DNA of 37,926 nt, from contig CALLVC010000339.1 in the NCBI GenBank assembly GCA_938010785.1, positions 1-37,926 of the forward strand. Reading direction: 5' to 3'. Positions 7,459 to 15,847 of the stretch are shown in pieces. Position numbers and translations under genes: made by a program. This DNA comes from an uncultured Saprospiraceae bacterium. GTDB lineage: Bacteria > Bacteroidota > Bacteroidia > Chitinophagales > Saprospiraceae. The notes beneath the pieces were generated by a model, which was not told where the DNA came from, made no database searches, and was given only the letters and a program-made list of their open reading frames with translations. Each line of letters begins with the position of its first letter. The first letter of the stretch is position 1.

Positions 7459-8024
7459 CGTTGTTTCTTTAAAAGTTGGTCGATATACTTTATGGCCTCT
7501 TCTAGTCTGTTTTGCTTACTTCCCTTAAGCAGCACATAAGGTCTATTGTACTTTATTAAGGCACTTTCGAAAGCTTTGAACATTTCTTCTCTATGCTCTG
7601 GTTTATCTCGTAAGTCGTCGGCTTCCCAAGGGGTATCAATATACGTTAAAAAATAAAGGTCGTATGTGTTTTCGATAGCATATTTCTCTAAAACAGGGTC
7701 ACAAGTTCCTAAATAGTATGCTTCGGAATAGACTTTTGTTTCTAAAAGATCTGTATCACAAATCAACACAGTATTAGTTTTTCTTGCTAATTTATTTTCC
7801 AAACGAATTTGCCCTTTAGCAATAGGCAATAAATCTTTTGGCTCACAAGTTTTTCTTTCGTTATTCCATTTACTTTGCAGGTATTGCCTTGCATATTCTG
7901 GCACCCAAACAGAATCATAATGTCTAGCCAATTGCATAGAAAGCGTTGTTTTGCCAGTAGATTCCGGCCCAAATAATACAACCTTTATGCAGTTTGAAGG
8001 TTTCTGTTTAAGCTTTTCTTCCAT
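7455..8024 (-). CDS. NadR-like ribosylnicotinamide-kinase-type ATPase, candidate vitamin kinase
   Basis: P-loop kinase of 189 residues. Walker A is GPESTGKT (19-26), followed by WVPEYARQYL and later CDTDLLETKVYSEAYYLG, as in the kinase domain of NadR. The nucleotidyltransferase and DNA-binding domains of full NadR are absent. NadR kinase domains phosphorylate vitamins brought in by PnuC-type facilitators and trap them in the cell. Here the upstream gene is a PnuC/PnuT transporter, and thiamine genes flank the pair, so a thiamine (or precursor) kinase role is plausible; nicotinamide riboside is the alternative. The coding start lies inside the pnuC gene (40-bp overlap), and the next gene overlaps by 4 bp. 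Confidence 0.85.
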   Translation of the reverse strand: MEEKLKQKPSNCIKVVLFGPESTGKTTLSMQLARHYDSVWVPEYARQYLQSKWNNERKTCEPKDLLPIAKGQIRLENKLARKTNTVLICDTDLLETKVYSEAYYLGTCDPVLEKYAIENTYDLYFLTYIDTPWEADDLRDKPEHREEMFKAFESALIKYNRPYVLLKGSKQNRLEEAIKYIDQLLKKQR

Positions 8025-8617
8025 TCTAAATATCCTTGTATTGCTAATATAGTGAAGATGATGTATTGGAGTGATAGCATTCCTAATCCTCTATAAGCAT
8101 ATAAAGGAATTGTAATAATATTTGCCACAATCCATAGTGTCCAGTTTTCTATCTTTTTATTTGCCATATACCACATCGCAGTAAAGAAAATTCCTGAAGT
8201 TAAAATGTCCAAATAATTCGGAATTTGGATATTGTAATCGTATGCTTTATATACCATAAAAGTAACTACCATTGTAGATAGAAAAAGTGCAAAGCCTATC
8301 CATTTCTCTTTAGTATTGGTTCTGGAAATAGGTACAATATATTTTCCTTTCTTTTTTCTGGACCAGTTCCACCAACCATAAATACTCATTACAGAATAGT
8401 AAAAATTCATCATCATATCACCAAAATACTCGTTGATATAAAGTAGATACACAGTAATTACAGTGCAGATTATACCTGTTGGGTATACTAATATATTTTC
8501 TTTTTTAGCAAACCAAACACTGGCTATACCGAATACGAAAGCTATAGCTTCTAGTACTATTTGGTATCTGGGAGTAGCTTTGTAGGCTTCAAGGAAAAAA
8601 TCAAAAATTTGGCTCAT
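7985..8617 (-). CDS. PnuC/PnuT family vitamin transporter, probably thiamine
   Basis: Inner-membrane protein of 210 residues with about seven hydrophobic helices and the family features YGWWNWSRKKKG and ENWTLWIVANIITIPLYAYRG, the latter matching the substrate-binding region of PnuC. These facilitators move nicotinamide riboside (PnuC), riboflavin (PnuX) or thiamine (PnuT), with trapping by phosphorylation. The preceding gene encodes a thiamine-binding-type protein and the cluster carries a TPP riboswitch, which favours PnuT. Substrate specificity cannot be read from the residues I can see. It overlaps its upstream neighbour by 17 bp and its downstream neighbour by 40 bp. Confidence 0.9.
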   Translation of the reverse strand: MSQIFDFFLEAYKATPRYQIVLEAIAFVFGIASVWFAKKENILVYPTGIICTVITVYLLYINEYFGDMMMNFYYSVMSIYGWWNWSRKKKGKYIVPISRTNTKEKWIGFALFLSTMVVTFMVYKAYDYNIQIPNYLDILTSGIFFTAMWYMANKKIENWTLWIVANIITIPLYAYRGLGMLSLQYIIFTILAIQGYLEWKKSLNRNLQTA

Positions 8618-8861
8618 AATCGCTTCTATCTGATTTTATTACCTTCATAGTAAGTACTGAAATATCTTGATTTTGAAAAGATGCCCTTATCGTCTTTGTT
8701 AAAAACGGCATTAAAGTATCATAATCACCATACACTTGAGTACTAAGAGGATTTTCTAGTACTTTAAATTCAGAATTTTGTAATGCTTTAATAAAAGTAA
8801 TTATGTGTTCCTCGTAATTATCCTGTAAAGGTGATAAAGTTAAATCTACAGATATCTTCAT
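8601..8861 (-). CDS. MTH1187/YkoF-like thiamine-binding protein
   Basis: A small 86-residue soluble protein of the MTH1187/YkoF-like superfamily. The recognisable segments are MKISVDLTLSPLQDNYEEHI at the N-terminus and NPLSTQVYGDYDTLM in the middle. The fold is ferredoxin-like. YkoF binds thiamine or its pyrimidine moiety HMP, and relatives are found beside thiamine genes. Here it immediately precedes and overlaps the PnuC/PnuT gene by 17 bp. It starts 5 nt after pcrB, so it is part of the same transcript. It has no signal peptide, so it acts in the cytoplasm. Confidence 0.82.
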   Translation of the reverse strand: MKISVDLTLSPLQDNYEEHIITFIKALQNSEFKVLENPLSTQVYGDYDTLMPFLTKTIRASFQNQDISVLTMKVIKSDRSDYEPNF

Positions 8862-8866
8862 TCTCT

Positions 8867-9589
8867 TTAATTTAATTCGTTAAAAAAAGCTTCATCTTCT
8901 TCAAAAGCTGTACCGACAACTACCATATCTGCACCGGCTTTGTATGCGTCATCTAATTGTTTTTTACTTCTTACGCCACCTCCAACAATTAATGGAATAT
9001 TAATCGTTTTTTTTACTTCTGATATTATTTCAGAATCAATCGGATGTGTCGCACCACTCCCAGCCTCTAAATACATTAATTTTTGTCCTAGAAGTTGTCC
9101 CGCTAAGGATGTATCTACAATCTTAGACACCTCATTTCTTTTCATGGGTTGCGTTTTTGTAACACGCTCTACAGATGTTTTTTTGCCACTCTCAATTAGA
9201 ACATATCCTGTTGGAATAACCTCTAACTCAGATGCCTTTAATAAAGGTATTGCTTGTACATGTTTATCAATTAAATAGTCAGGGTTCCTACCAGAAATAA
9301 GGGATAAAAACAATAATGCATCTGCATTCTCAGAAATCTGAGTAATATCTCCTGGAAAAACTACAACAGGAATTTTTGTAAGATTTTTTAGCGCTGCAAT
9401 AAGAATTTGGGTAACATGCTTACTTACTTCGCTTCCCCCAACAAAAACATGTGTCGCAATAGAAGCATTTAACTTATCCATAAAACTTGGAAGCGCTTCC
9501 AAAGTTGTTTTATCTGGATCTATAAGAACAGCCAATAACTTTTCTTTCTTTTTTATAGAAGCCTGTATGTTTTTATAAACACTGTTCAT
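8867..9589 (-). CDS. pcrB: Geranylgeranylglyceryl/heptaprenylglyceryl phosphate synthase (PcrB family)
   Basis: TIM-barrel prenyltransferase that joins a polyprenyl diphosphate to sn-glycerol-1-phosphate. Family hallmarks are LLAVLIDPDK near the N-terminus, FVGGSEVSKHV, YLEAGSGATHPI and the phosphate-binding LIVGGGVRSKKQLDDAYKAGAD. I place the start at 9589, giving 240 residues, because its ATG overlaps the upstream TGA (TGATG), a coupling arrangement. An ATG at 9610 would add seven unconserved residues. Bacteroidota carry such genes, but the lipid made here cannot be read from the sequence. Confidence 0.9.
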   Translation of the reverse strand: MNSVYKNIQASIKKKEKLLAVLIDPDKTTLEALPSFMDKLNASIATHVFVGGSEVSKHVTQILIAALKNLTKIPVVVFPGDITQISENADALLFLSLISGRNPDYLIDKHVQAIPLLKASELEVIPTGYVLIESGKKTSVERVTKTQPMKRNEVSKIVDTSLAGQLLGQKLMYLEAGSGATHPIDSEIISEVKKTINIPLIVGGGVRSKKQLDDAYKAGADMVVVGTAFEEDEAFFNELN

Positions 9590-10215
9590 CAAGACATTAC
9601 ATAGGCGCATGAAAATCCATCAAATTCCAAAAAATTAGCGTCATATTTTAGTTTACTGGATTTATAATCTATCCATGCATTTGTAAAATCATCTCGAAGC
9701 ATGAATGGTATTACAAATGTGTTCATCTTAAAACTCAAACCTGGCGTAGCAAAAAGTTTGAACAAAGACTCCTTTATACACCAAATGATTGTCAGTTTTT
9801 TAACTAAATCTGGGTCTTTGTCTTTTAAATACTGCTCTTCGTAACCAATAAATTTAGGAGCTACAATCTTTATTTTGTCTCTTTGCTTTTCTATATCAAT
9901 ACCTACTATTGAATCTGAAACAATAACAGCAGAATAATTAAATGAATGGGTAATGGATATATTCTTACCATCCTTTAAATGAGGTTTCCCATTTTCATCG
10001 TAGTATAAGTCATTATCCTTGTAACCAAATTCGTGTAGCAAATGACGCACACTCAAAAATCCTCTCTGATGAACAGAAGATTTCATTCCGTCAACTCTTT
10101 CTTGGCTCTCAGGTCTTAATTGAAGTGGTTTAATCAAGTCATCATATGACTCTTCAATACGCCAAATCTTAACAATAGTTTGTGAGTTTACGGTGATGGA
10201 TTTGTATAATGGCAT
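9589..10215 (-). CDS. 4'-phosphopantetheinyl transferase superfamily protein
   Basis: Transfers the phosphopantetheine arm of coenzyme A to a serine of acyl or peptidyl carrier proteins. The 208-residue protein has the Sfp-type pattern: SITHSFNYSAV (substrate binding, about 87-97), VGIDIEK with metal ligands Asp107 and Glu109, and WCIKESLFKLF (145-155) with the conserved W-xx-KE-xxx-K. The length fits the two-lobed Sfp class rather than the trimeric AcpS class. It is the first gene of the minus-strand run and is coupled to pcrB by a 1-base overlap. No carrier protein or polyketide gene is nearby, so the target is unknown. Confidence 0.9.
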   Translation of the reverse strand: MPLYKSITVNSQTIVKIWRIEESYDDLIKPLQLRPESQERVDGMKSSVHQRGFLSVRHLLHEFGYKDNDLYYDENGKPHLKDGKNISITHSFNYSAVIVSDSIVGIDIEKQRDKIKIVAPKFIGYEEQYLKDKDPDLVKKLTIIWCIKESLFKLFATPGLSFKMNTFVIPFMLRDDFTNAWIDYKSSKLKYDANFLEFDGFSCAYVMS

Positions 10216-10238
10216 TTACTTAAGTCGAACTTATTACG

Positions 10239-10246
10239 TAACTTTG
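10239..10246 (+). promoter_or_regulatory. Candidate ahcY promoter -7 element
   Basis: TAACTTTG matches TAnnTTTG and would start transcription near 10252, giving a leader of about 29 nt before the ahcY ATG. It overlaps in space the oppositely oriented promoter for the phosphopantetheinyl transferase operon. Confidence 0.5.
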
Positions 10247-10267
10247 CAACCTGAAAATTGCATGAAA

Positions 10268-10275
10268 CAAATATA
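10268..10275 (-). promoter_or_regulatory. Candidate promoter -7 element for the PPTase-pcrB-thiamine operon
   Basis: The minus strand reads TATATTTG (TAnnTTTG), predicting a start near 10261 and a leader of about 45 nt. The two divergent promoters face each other across only 65 bp, so the transcripts would overlap at their 5' ends. Confidence 0.5.
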
Positions 10276-10280
10276 CAATT

Positions 10281-11597
<1,317 letters not shown>

Positions 11598-11674
11598 AAA
11601 CAGTTTGCAGTAGGCAGTTCGCAGAATTGTCGCTGTAAAGCATATAAGAATAATATTATTTAGCTTATGGTTAG

Positions 11675-11722
11675 TAGGCACAAGTTGAGGCAATTCGTCT
11701 TTAATTTGTGCCTATTTTTTTT
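11675..11722 (+). terminator. Rho-independent terminator of ahcY
   Basis: TAGGCACAA (11675-11683) pairs with TTGTGCCTA (11706-11714), followed by eight T. The right arm and U-tract run into the 3' end of the convergent TPR gene, whose stop codon (11712-11714) lies in the stem. Confidence 0.85.
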
Positions 11723-13166
11723 GCAGGTCAGCAATTTTTCTTTCCAATTGCTGTATAGTAAATTGATGTTCTATTTCGGAGACTTGCTGACGGTCATTTC
11801 GTTGATAAAAATCTTCATAAAATTTAGTGTAAATCATTTGATACATGACTGCACTTTTAAACTCTTTTTTCTTACGAAAGATTTCGGCCATAATTTGATA
11901 CCCTCTAATTTCTGCCAAACCATCTTTCATTCTTTTTGCAGCCGCTATTCCTCTACTCGTTAATTTAATACTCTCACTATATTTTTCTAACTTTTTATGA
12001 ACACTGCCTAAGTTAATCAAATTGACTTGTATTCCATCTACATCTCCAATTTGCTCTCTAATATTATTAACCTTCTTAGCATATCTTAATGCTTTATTAA
12101 ACTGATTTTTACTGGAACTAATAACACCTAAATAGGCTAAACAAAATGCTAAAGCAGGTTTATTTTGAGATTGCTTAGCTAGTTTTTCAGCGGCTAAGAA
12201 ATACTGCTCCGCTTTTTCAACATTTGCAAATAAAAAATTAGATTTTCCTAAATAATTTAGTAGTAAAACTTGGTCGGTAGATTGCAATAATTTTTTAGGA
12301 GCTTCTTCTACCAAATTTAGATATTCTAATGATTTGGGATAGTGAAAAACTTCATTGTAAGTAATGCCTATGTAAAGCAAAGCTTCCGCAAAATGTGCTT
12401 CGTGATTAATAGACATGCTTTCAGCTTTAACACTTAATAAATGCTTTATTCCTAAAGCATAATCTTTCATATGCACGGCAATCTTTCCTGCTTTTAAAGC
12501 TGCTTCTAAAAACAACTCTTTCAAATTCCGTTCTTTACTTATTTGTATGGCTCTCTCCGCATAGTTTATAGCTTGACTAAAATCTCCCTTGTATAAAAAA
12601 ATATCACTTTGTAATAAGTAGTTCTCCGCCAAAACAGAAAAATCTGATTCATCGGTATGCTGAATCAGTAATTCTAGAGATTGATTAGCTAGATTTAAGG
12701 CAGTCTCAATATCCTTCGGGTTATTAAAAGCTAATCTAGTCAAACCATTTAGGGCTTGAATCTCACCTATCTCATGCTCATTTTCCTTACTAATTTCCAG
12801 AATACTTTTAAAAGTTGCCCTAGCTTTATCATGCTCTTCTAATTGCAGATAACTTTCTCCAATCAACAATTGAAGCGGTAAGAATGCAATAGACTTATTT
12901 AATGAAGGAGTAATCTCTTGTAAGGCTAATAACTTAGTAAGCGCCAAAGTAGGAAAACTACTATCTCGAAGAAAACGACCTTTAGTCAATAGAATTTCAG
13001 CCCACAATACATTACCATGCACAGAAAGGTCTGAACCACTATCTTGTTGACGTTTTTTCAAAGATTGGTCAATAGCCTGAAGGGCTTGCTCTAATTCTAA
13101 ATTTTTTAAATGTTCCTTTGCAAGGAGAAGTGCAGCATCGGTTAGTTCGTTCACTGAAGTACGCAA
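11712..13166 (-). CDS. Cytoplasmic tetratricopeptide-repeat protein
   Basis: A 484-residue protein made almost entirely of helical TPR units, for example ALLYIGITYNEVFHYPKSLEYL, ALAFCLAYLGVISSSKNQFNKAL and NLINLGSVHKKLEKYSESI. It has no signal peptide or membrane helix. The last 40 residues (QQVSEIEHQFTIQQLERKIADLQKK, listed here as one coiled-coil stretch beginning near residue 460) resemble the linker that in Bacteroidota sensor proteins joins TPRs to a kinase or cyclase, but no output domain follows. It could be a scaffold or a sensor remnant that works with a partner. It starts 39 nt after the DUF1573 gene and is probably co-transcribed. The specific function is unknown. Confidence 0.85.
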   Translation of the reverse strand: MRTSVNELTDAALLLAKEHLKNLELEQALQAIDQSLKKRQQDSGSDLSVHGNVLWAEILLTKGRFLRDSSFPTLALTKLLALQEITPSLNKSIAFLPLQLLIGESYLQLEEHDKARATFKSILEISKENEHEIGEIQALNGLTRLAFNNPKDIETALNLANQSLELLIQHTDESDFSVLAENYLLQSDIFLYKGDFSQAINYAERAIQISKERNLKELFLEAALKAGKIAVHMKDYALGIKHLLSVKAESMSINHEAHFAEALLYIGITYNEVFHYPKSLEYLNLVEEAPKKLLQSTDQVLLLNYLGKSNFLFANVEKAEQYFLAAEKLAKQSQNKPALAFCLAYLGVISSSKNQFNKALRYAKKVNNIREQIGDVDGIQVNLINLGSVHKKLEKYSESIKLTSRGIAAAKRMKDGLAEIRGYQIMAEIFRKKKEFKSAVMYQMIYTKFYEDFYQRNDRQQVSEIEHQFTIQQLERKIADLQKK

Positions 13167-13205
13167 TCAAGCGGTATTTTTCTCTTAGTAATTTAATAAA
13201 ATCGG

Positions 13206-13820
13206 TTATTCAACAAAGCCTTCCATATATAATTTTAGCGTTCTTGGCCTACCATTAGTAACAACTGTAACTGTTGGTTTTTGACGACCTATTTTATGTT
13301 CGCTATTAAATGTGACATCAATTTCGCCTTCTTCTCCCGGTTTGATAGGTAGAAAAGGATAGCTAGGAAAAGTACATCCACAGCTAACATCAACATTCTT
13401 AATTACTAATGGTGCATTGCCTGTATTGGTAAACTTAAACTTATGGGTAACTTTATCACCAGTTTTAATCGTACCAAACTTGTGAGTCGTTTCCTCAAAG
13501 TTAATCTTAGAACGTTTTTTTATCTTCTTTTTCTTAGGAGCGACAGGCGCTTCTTTTCTATCAGCAGCAGCTTCAGTCGTAGCAGTCACCTGCTTAGTTT
13601 TTTCTTTTTCTTTTGCAGTAGCAGGAACAACATCAGCAATGGCTTCTTTCTTAACCTGTATGCTACTATCTATCACTTCTTTGATTTGCGCTACGGGTTG
13701 CTCCACAACTTCTTTAGCTGCTTCTGTAACGTTTTCTTTCGTCGCAGTTGCATCTTGGCATTGCGTAAAAAGACCTAATAATAAAATGCTAGCAAATAAA
13801 AAATAGAATGGTTTAAACAT
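13206..13820 (-). CDS. DUF1573 lipoprotein
   Basis: A 204-residue probable lipoprotein: hydrophobic leader followed by GLFTQC (Cys21). A low-complexity Glu/Lys/Ala/Thr/Pro linker follows to about residue 108, then a DUF1573 domain at 109-204. The domain shows the family pattern FGTIKTGDKVTHKFKFTN, VSCGCTFP and IKPGEEGEIDVTF, an immunoglobulin-like (ASH/MSP-type) beta sandwich common in Bacteroidota envelope proteins. The long charged linker suggests reach across the periplasm or peptidoglycan. The molecular role is unknown. A -7 element lies 23 nt upstream of the start. Confidence 0.88.
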   Translation of the reverse strand: MFKPFYFLFASILLLGLFTQCQDATATKENVTEAAKEVVEQPVAQIKEVIDSSIQVKKEAIADVVPATAKEKEKTKQVTATTEAAADRKEAPVAPKKKKIKKRSKINFEETTHKFGTIKTGDKVTHKFKFTNTGNAPLVIKNVDVSCGCTFPSYPFLPIKPGEEGEIDVTFNSEHKIGRQKPTVTVVTNGRPRTLKLYMEGFVE

Positions 13821-13842
13821 TTGTGTTCAATTTAAATTTCTA

Positions 13843-13850
13843 CAAAAATA
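13843..13850 (-). promoter_or_regulatory. Candidate promoter -7 element for DUF1573-TPR genes
   Basis: The minus strand reads TATTTTTG (TAnnTTTG), predicting a start near 13836 and a leader of about 16 nt, as is common for Bacteroidota genes lacking a Shine-Dalgarno sequence. Confidence 0.45.
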
Positions 13851-14014
13851 ACCAAATGTTTGCATATCACTAAACAAGTTCAATATAAAGAATGATAGTT
13901 TGGTTGTAATATTGACGAAATATAATTCAAAAAGACACAATAATAGTGGAGTATTTTTATCAATTTGTATTTAAACTGGCGAGAAGAATATACAAAGTAG
14001 TTAAAATTAAGATT

Positions 14015-14039
14015 CTGGATACTAGTTTCTAGTATCCAG
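14015..14039. repeat. Perfect 11-bp inverted repeat
   Basis: CTGGATACTAG (14015-14025), a TTT loop, and CTAGTATCCAG (14029-14039). There is no U-tract on either side. It leads directly into a heptamer array whose unit shares the CTAG core, so both may have arisen from the same sequence. It lies about 30 bp after the stop of the LamG gene. Confidence 0.8.
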
Positions 14040-14066
14040 CATCTAGCATCTAGCATCTAGCATCTA
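14039..14066. repeat. Heptamer tandem repeat, four copies of GCATCTA
   Basis: Four exact consecutive copies of GCATCTA occupy 14039-14066, ending two bases before the stop codon of the LamG gene (stop at 14069-14071). Similar heptamer arrays are known as a class in some bacterial genomes; this one was read directly from the sequence. Confidence 0.9.
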
Positions 14067-14068
14067 GT

Positions 14069-15301
14069 TTATCTGAGCAAAGTCAAACTTCCCATATCCG
14101 TCTTTTCCTCTTCTCCACACCTATATCGTACTCGATATAATAAAACCCCGGGATTCATTTCTTTACCATTAAAAGTACCATCCCATTTATCAAAAGGACT
14201 GGTTGTTGAAAAGATACGACCTCCCCAACGGTCAAAGATTTCAAACTCCACTAATTTCCCATCTAAAACGACAGAGTTACTAATACCATATGTATCGTTT
14301 CTACCATCTCCATTGGGTGTGAAAGCTTTAGGCAGTTGAGCCGCACAAGGCAATTCTTCTGGGTCAATAACTGTGATTTGGATAGTATCGCTAGCAATAC
14401 AAAATTGGTCAGAAAAATCTAATTCATATCTAAATACGCCAGAGGTTGTAGGCGTAATTGTTACTTCTCCTTCACTTGGGTCGCTTACACCAGTGGCAGG
14501 GGACCAAGCAAAAGCATCTGCACAAGTCTCATCTAGAACAATATCCACCGAATTACCTAAAAAAAGTAAAACATCATCATTTTGAATACGGTCTGGCGCG
14601 AGATACAGTGCTTGAATCTCTTCTACTCTTAGTGCTCGGTTATAAACTCGTAATTCATCAATTAGACCAGAAAATCTATTTCTTGTGATACCTACACATT
14701 CTCCGTTGGCAATATTTAATTCTGCATTATTGTCAAAATTAATTCTTGGGCTAGAACGCTCTCGAACTAATTCCCCATTAATAAATAATTGGTTTTGTGT
14801 ACCTCTTCTCAATACGACAATGTGATACCAACAAGGGTCAAAAGATAATTGAGAGCTCAAGGTAACACGATTCAATGAATCCGCCGCAATTTGTCCACTT
14901 AGCTCAGCAGAAATTGAATTGGCTCCAGAAGAGTAACTAACACTAAATTCTCTATCATCACCACAAGATTCACTTTTAGAAATAATATCTTGAACACCGA
15001 CAGCATTAGTTGGTTTGACATACAAACTAACGGTATAATCAATTCTATTAAAAGAATTACTAATAGTCCCAAGAAAAAGTAAATAATCATCCACCCCGTC
15101 TAGCAACAAAGCATTTCCAGAAACACCACATACACAAGCGGGTTCTCCAACAATTACTGCTGCTTGATTATTCCCGCTTTCTTCTTTATTTAAATCTTGA
15201 CAATCATCAAAAGAATAATAAGCAGCTAAGCCATTGGTTAAATCCTGACCAAAAGCAAAACTCGCTAAACATACTAACATGCAACTAAAAAAGCATCTCA
15301 T
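14069..15301 (-). CDS. Secreted LamG-domain protein with T9SS type B C-terminal domain
   Basis: A 410-residue secreted or surface protein. The signal peptide ends at AFGQ (about residue 19). Residues about 20-235 form a LamG/concanavalin-like sandwich, seen in LAAYYSFDDC, GNALLLDGVDDYLLF, WYHIVVLRRGTQNQLFINGEL and GLIDELRVYNRAL, a carbohydrate- or protein-binding fold. A short immunoglobulin-like stretch follows, and the last 85 residues are the gliding-motility/CHU_C type sorting domain (LPKAFTPNGDGRNDTYGI, EIFDRWGGRIF, WDGTFNGKEMNPGVLLYRV). That domain marks export by the type IX system encoded at 22-31 kb. The ligand is unknown. Confidence 0.9.
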   Translation of the reverse strand: MRCFFSCMLVCLASFAFGQDLTNGLAAYYSFDDCQDLNKEESGNNQAAVIVGEPACVCGVSGNALLLDGVDDYLLFLGTISNSFNRIDYTVSLYVKPTNAVGVQDIISKSESCGDDREFSVSYSSGANSISAELSGQIAADSLNRVTLSSQLSFDPCWYHIVVLRRGTQNQLFINGELVRERSSPRINFDNNAELNIANGECVGITRNRFSGLIDELRVYNRALRVEEIQALYLAPDRIQNDDVLLFLGNSVDIVLDETCADAFAWSPATGVSDPSEGEVTITPTTSGVFRYELDFSDQFCIASDTIQITVIDPEELPCAAQLPKAFTPNGDGRNDTYGISNSVVLDGKLVEFEIFDRWGGRIFSTTSPFDKWDGTFNGKEMNPGVLLYRVRYRCGEEEKTDMGSLTLLR

Positions 15302-15461
15302 TTAACTGAAATTATTGGGGCATCCATAGTTTTTAAACAATGATGCCAATATCATGAAATTAATAAGTCAGTCCTTTCTATAAAAGTAACTGTGGCAATG
15401 TAAACGTTACATCTGTCCGCAATATTTTACTTAAGGAATGAAACTAAAGTTACCTATTAGT

Positions 15462-15469
15462 CAAAAGTA
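15462..15469 (-). promoter_or_regulatory. Possible distant promoter -7 element for the LamG gene
   Basis: The minus strand reads TACTTTTG (TAnnTTTG) about 160 bp upstream of the LamG start. The intervening leader contains the small palindrome ATGTAA-ACG-TTACAT at 15398-15412. This is a motif match only. Confidence 0.3.
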
Positions 15470-15502
15470 TATTTTAAAGAAGTATCAATAAAGAATACCA
15501 TC

Positions 15503-15823
15503 TTATTTACCAAACATATCTGCCAAACCGCCCATACCAGGAGGCATCATATTTTGAATCAATTTTTGGCTTTCTTCCGCCTGTTTAGCCGCAGCTTTTT
15601 CCAACGTTCTATTAATAGCTACTAATAATAAATCTTCGACCTCTTCCGTATCTTCCCAATCTAATTTTGATTTATCAATAGAAATATTTAAGATTTTCTG
15701 ATTAGCATTAGCGGTTACTTTAATAGCTCCATCACCTGCATCTCCATTAATTTCTATAGTCGCTAATTTTTTTTGTAATTCTGCTTGTTGTTGTTCAACA
15801 TTTCCAAATAAATCTCCAAACAT
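15503..15823 (-). CDS. YbaB/EbfC family nucleoid-associated protein
   Basis: A 106-residue DNA-binding protein of the YbaB/EbfC family, small dimeric proteins that coat the nucleoid. The family pattern is visible as LQKKLATIEINGDAGDGAIKVTANANQKI and DWEDTEEVEDLLLVAINRTLEKA, ending in the Met/Gly/Pro-rich tail PPGMGGLADMFGK. In many bacteria ybaB sits between dnaX and recR; here it does not, being flanked by a surface-protein gene and an alkyltransferase-like gene. A long hairpin lies just upstream. Confidence 0.93.
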   Translation of the reverse strand: MFGDLFGNVEQQQAELQKKLATIEINGDAGDGAIKVTANANQKILNISIDKSKLDWEDTEEVEDLLLVAINRTLEKAAAKQAEESQKLIQNMMPPGMGGLADMFGK

Positions 15824-15847
15824 GTTTTATATTTTTATTTAAAAAAT

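Noticed and set aside
9590-9610. pcrB start at 9610
   Set aside because: Adds seven unconserved residues; the ATG at 9589 overlaps the upstream stop in a coupling arrangement.
13443-13778. Plus-strand frame opposite the DUF1573 gene
   Set aside because: Ser/Phe-rich product is the antisense of the Lys/Glu-rich linker, a composition artefact.
14039-14066. CRISPR-like array
   Set aside because: Seven-base units without spacers and no cas genes; it is a simple tandem repeat.
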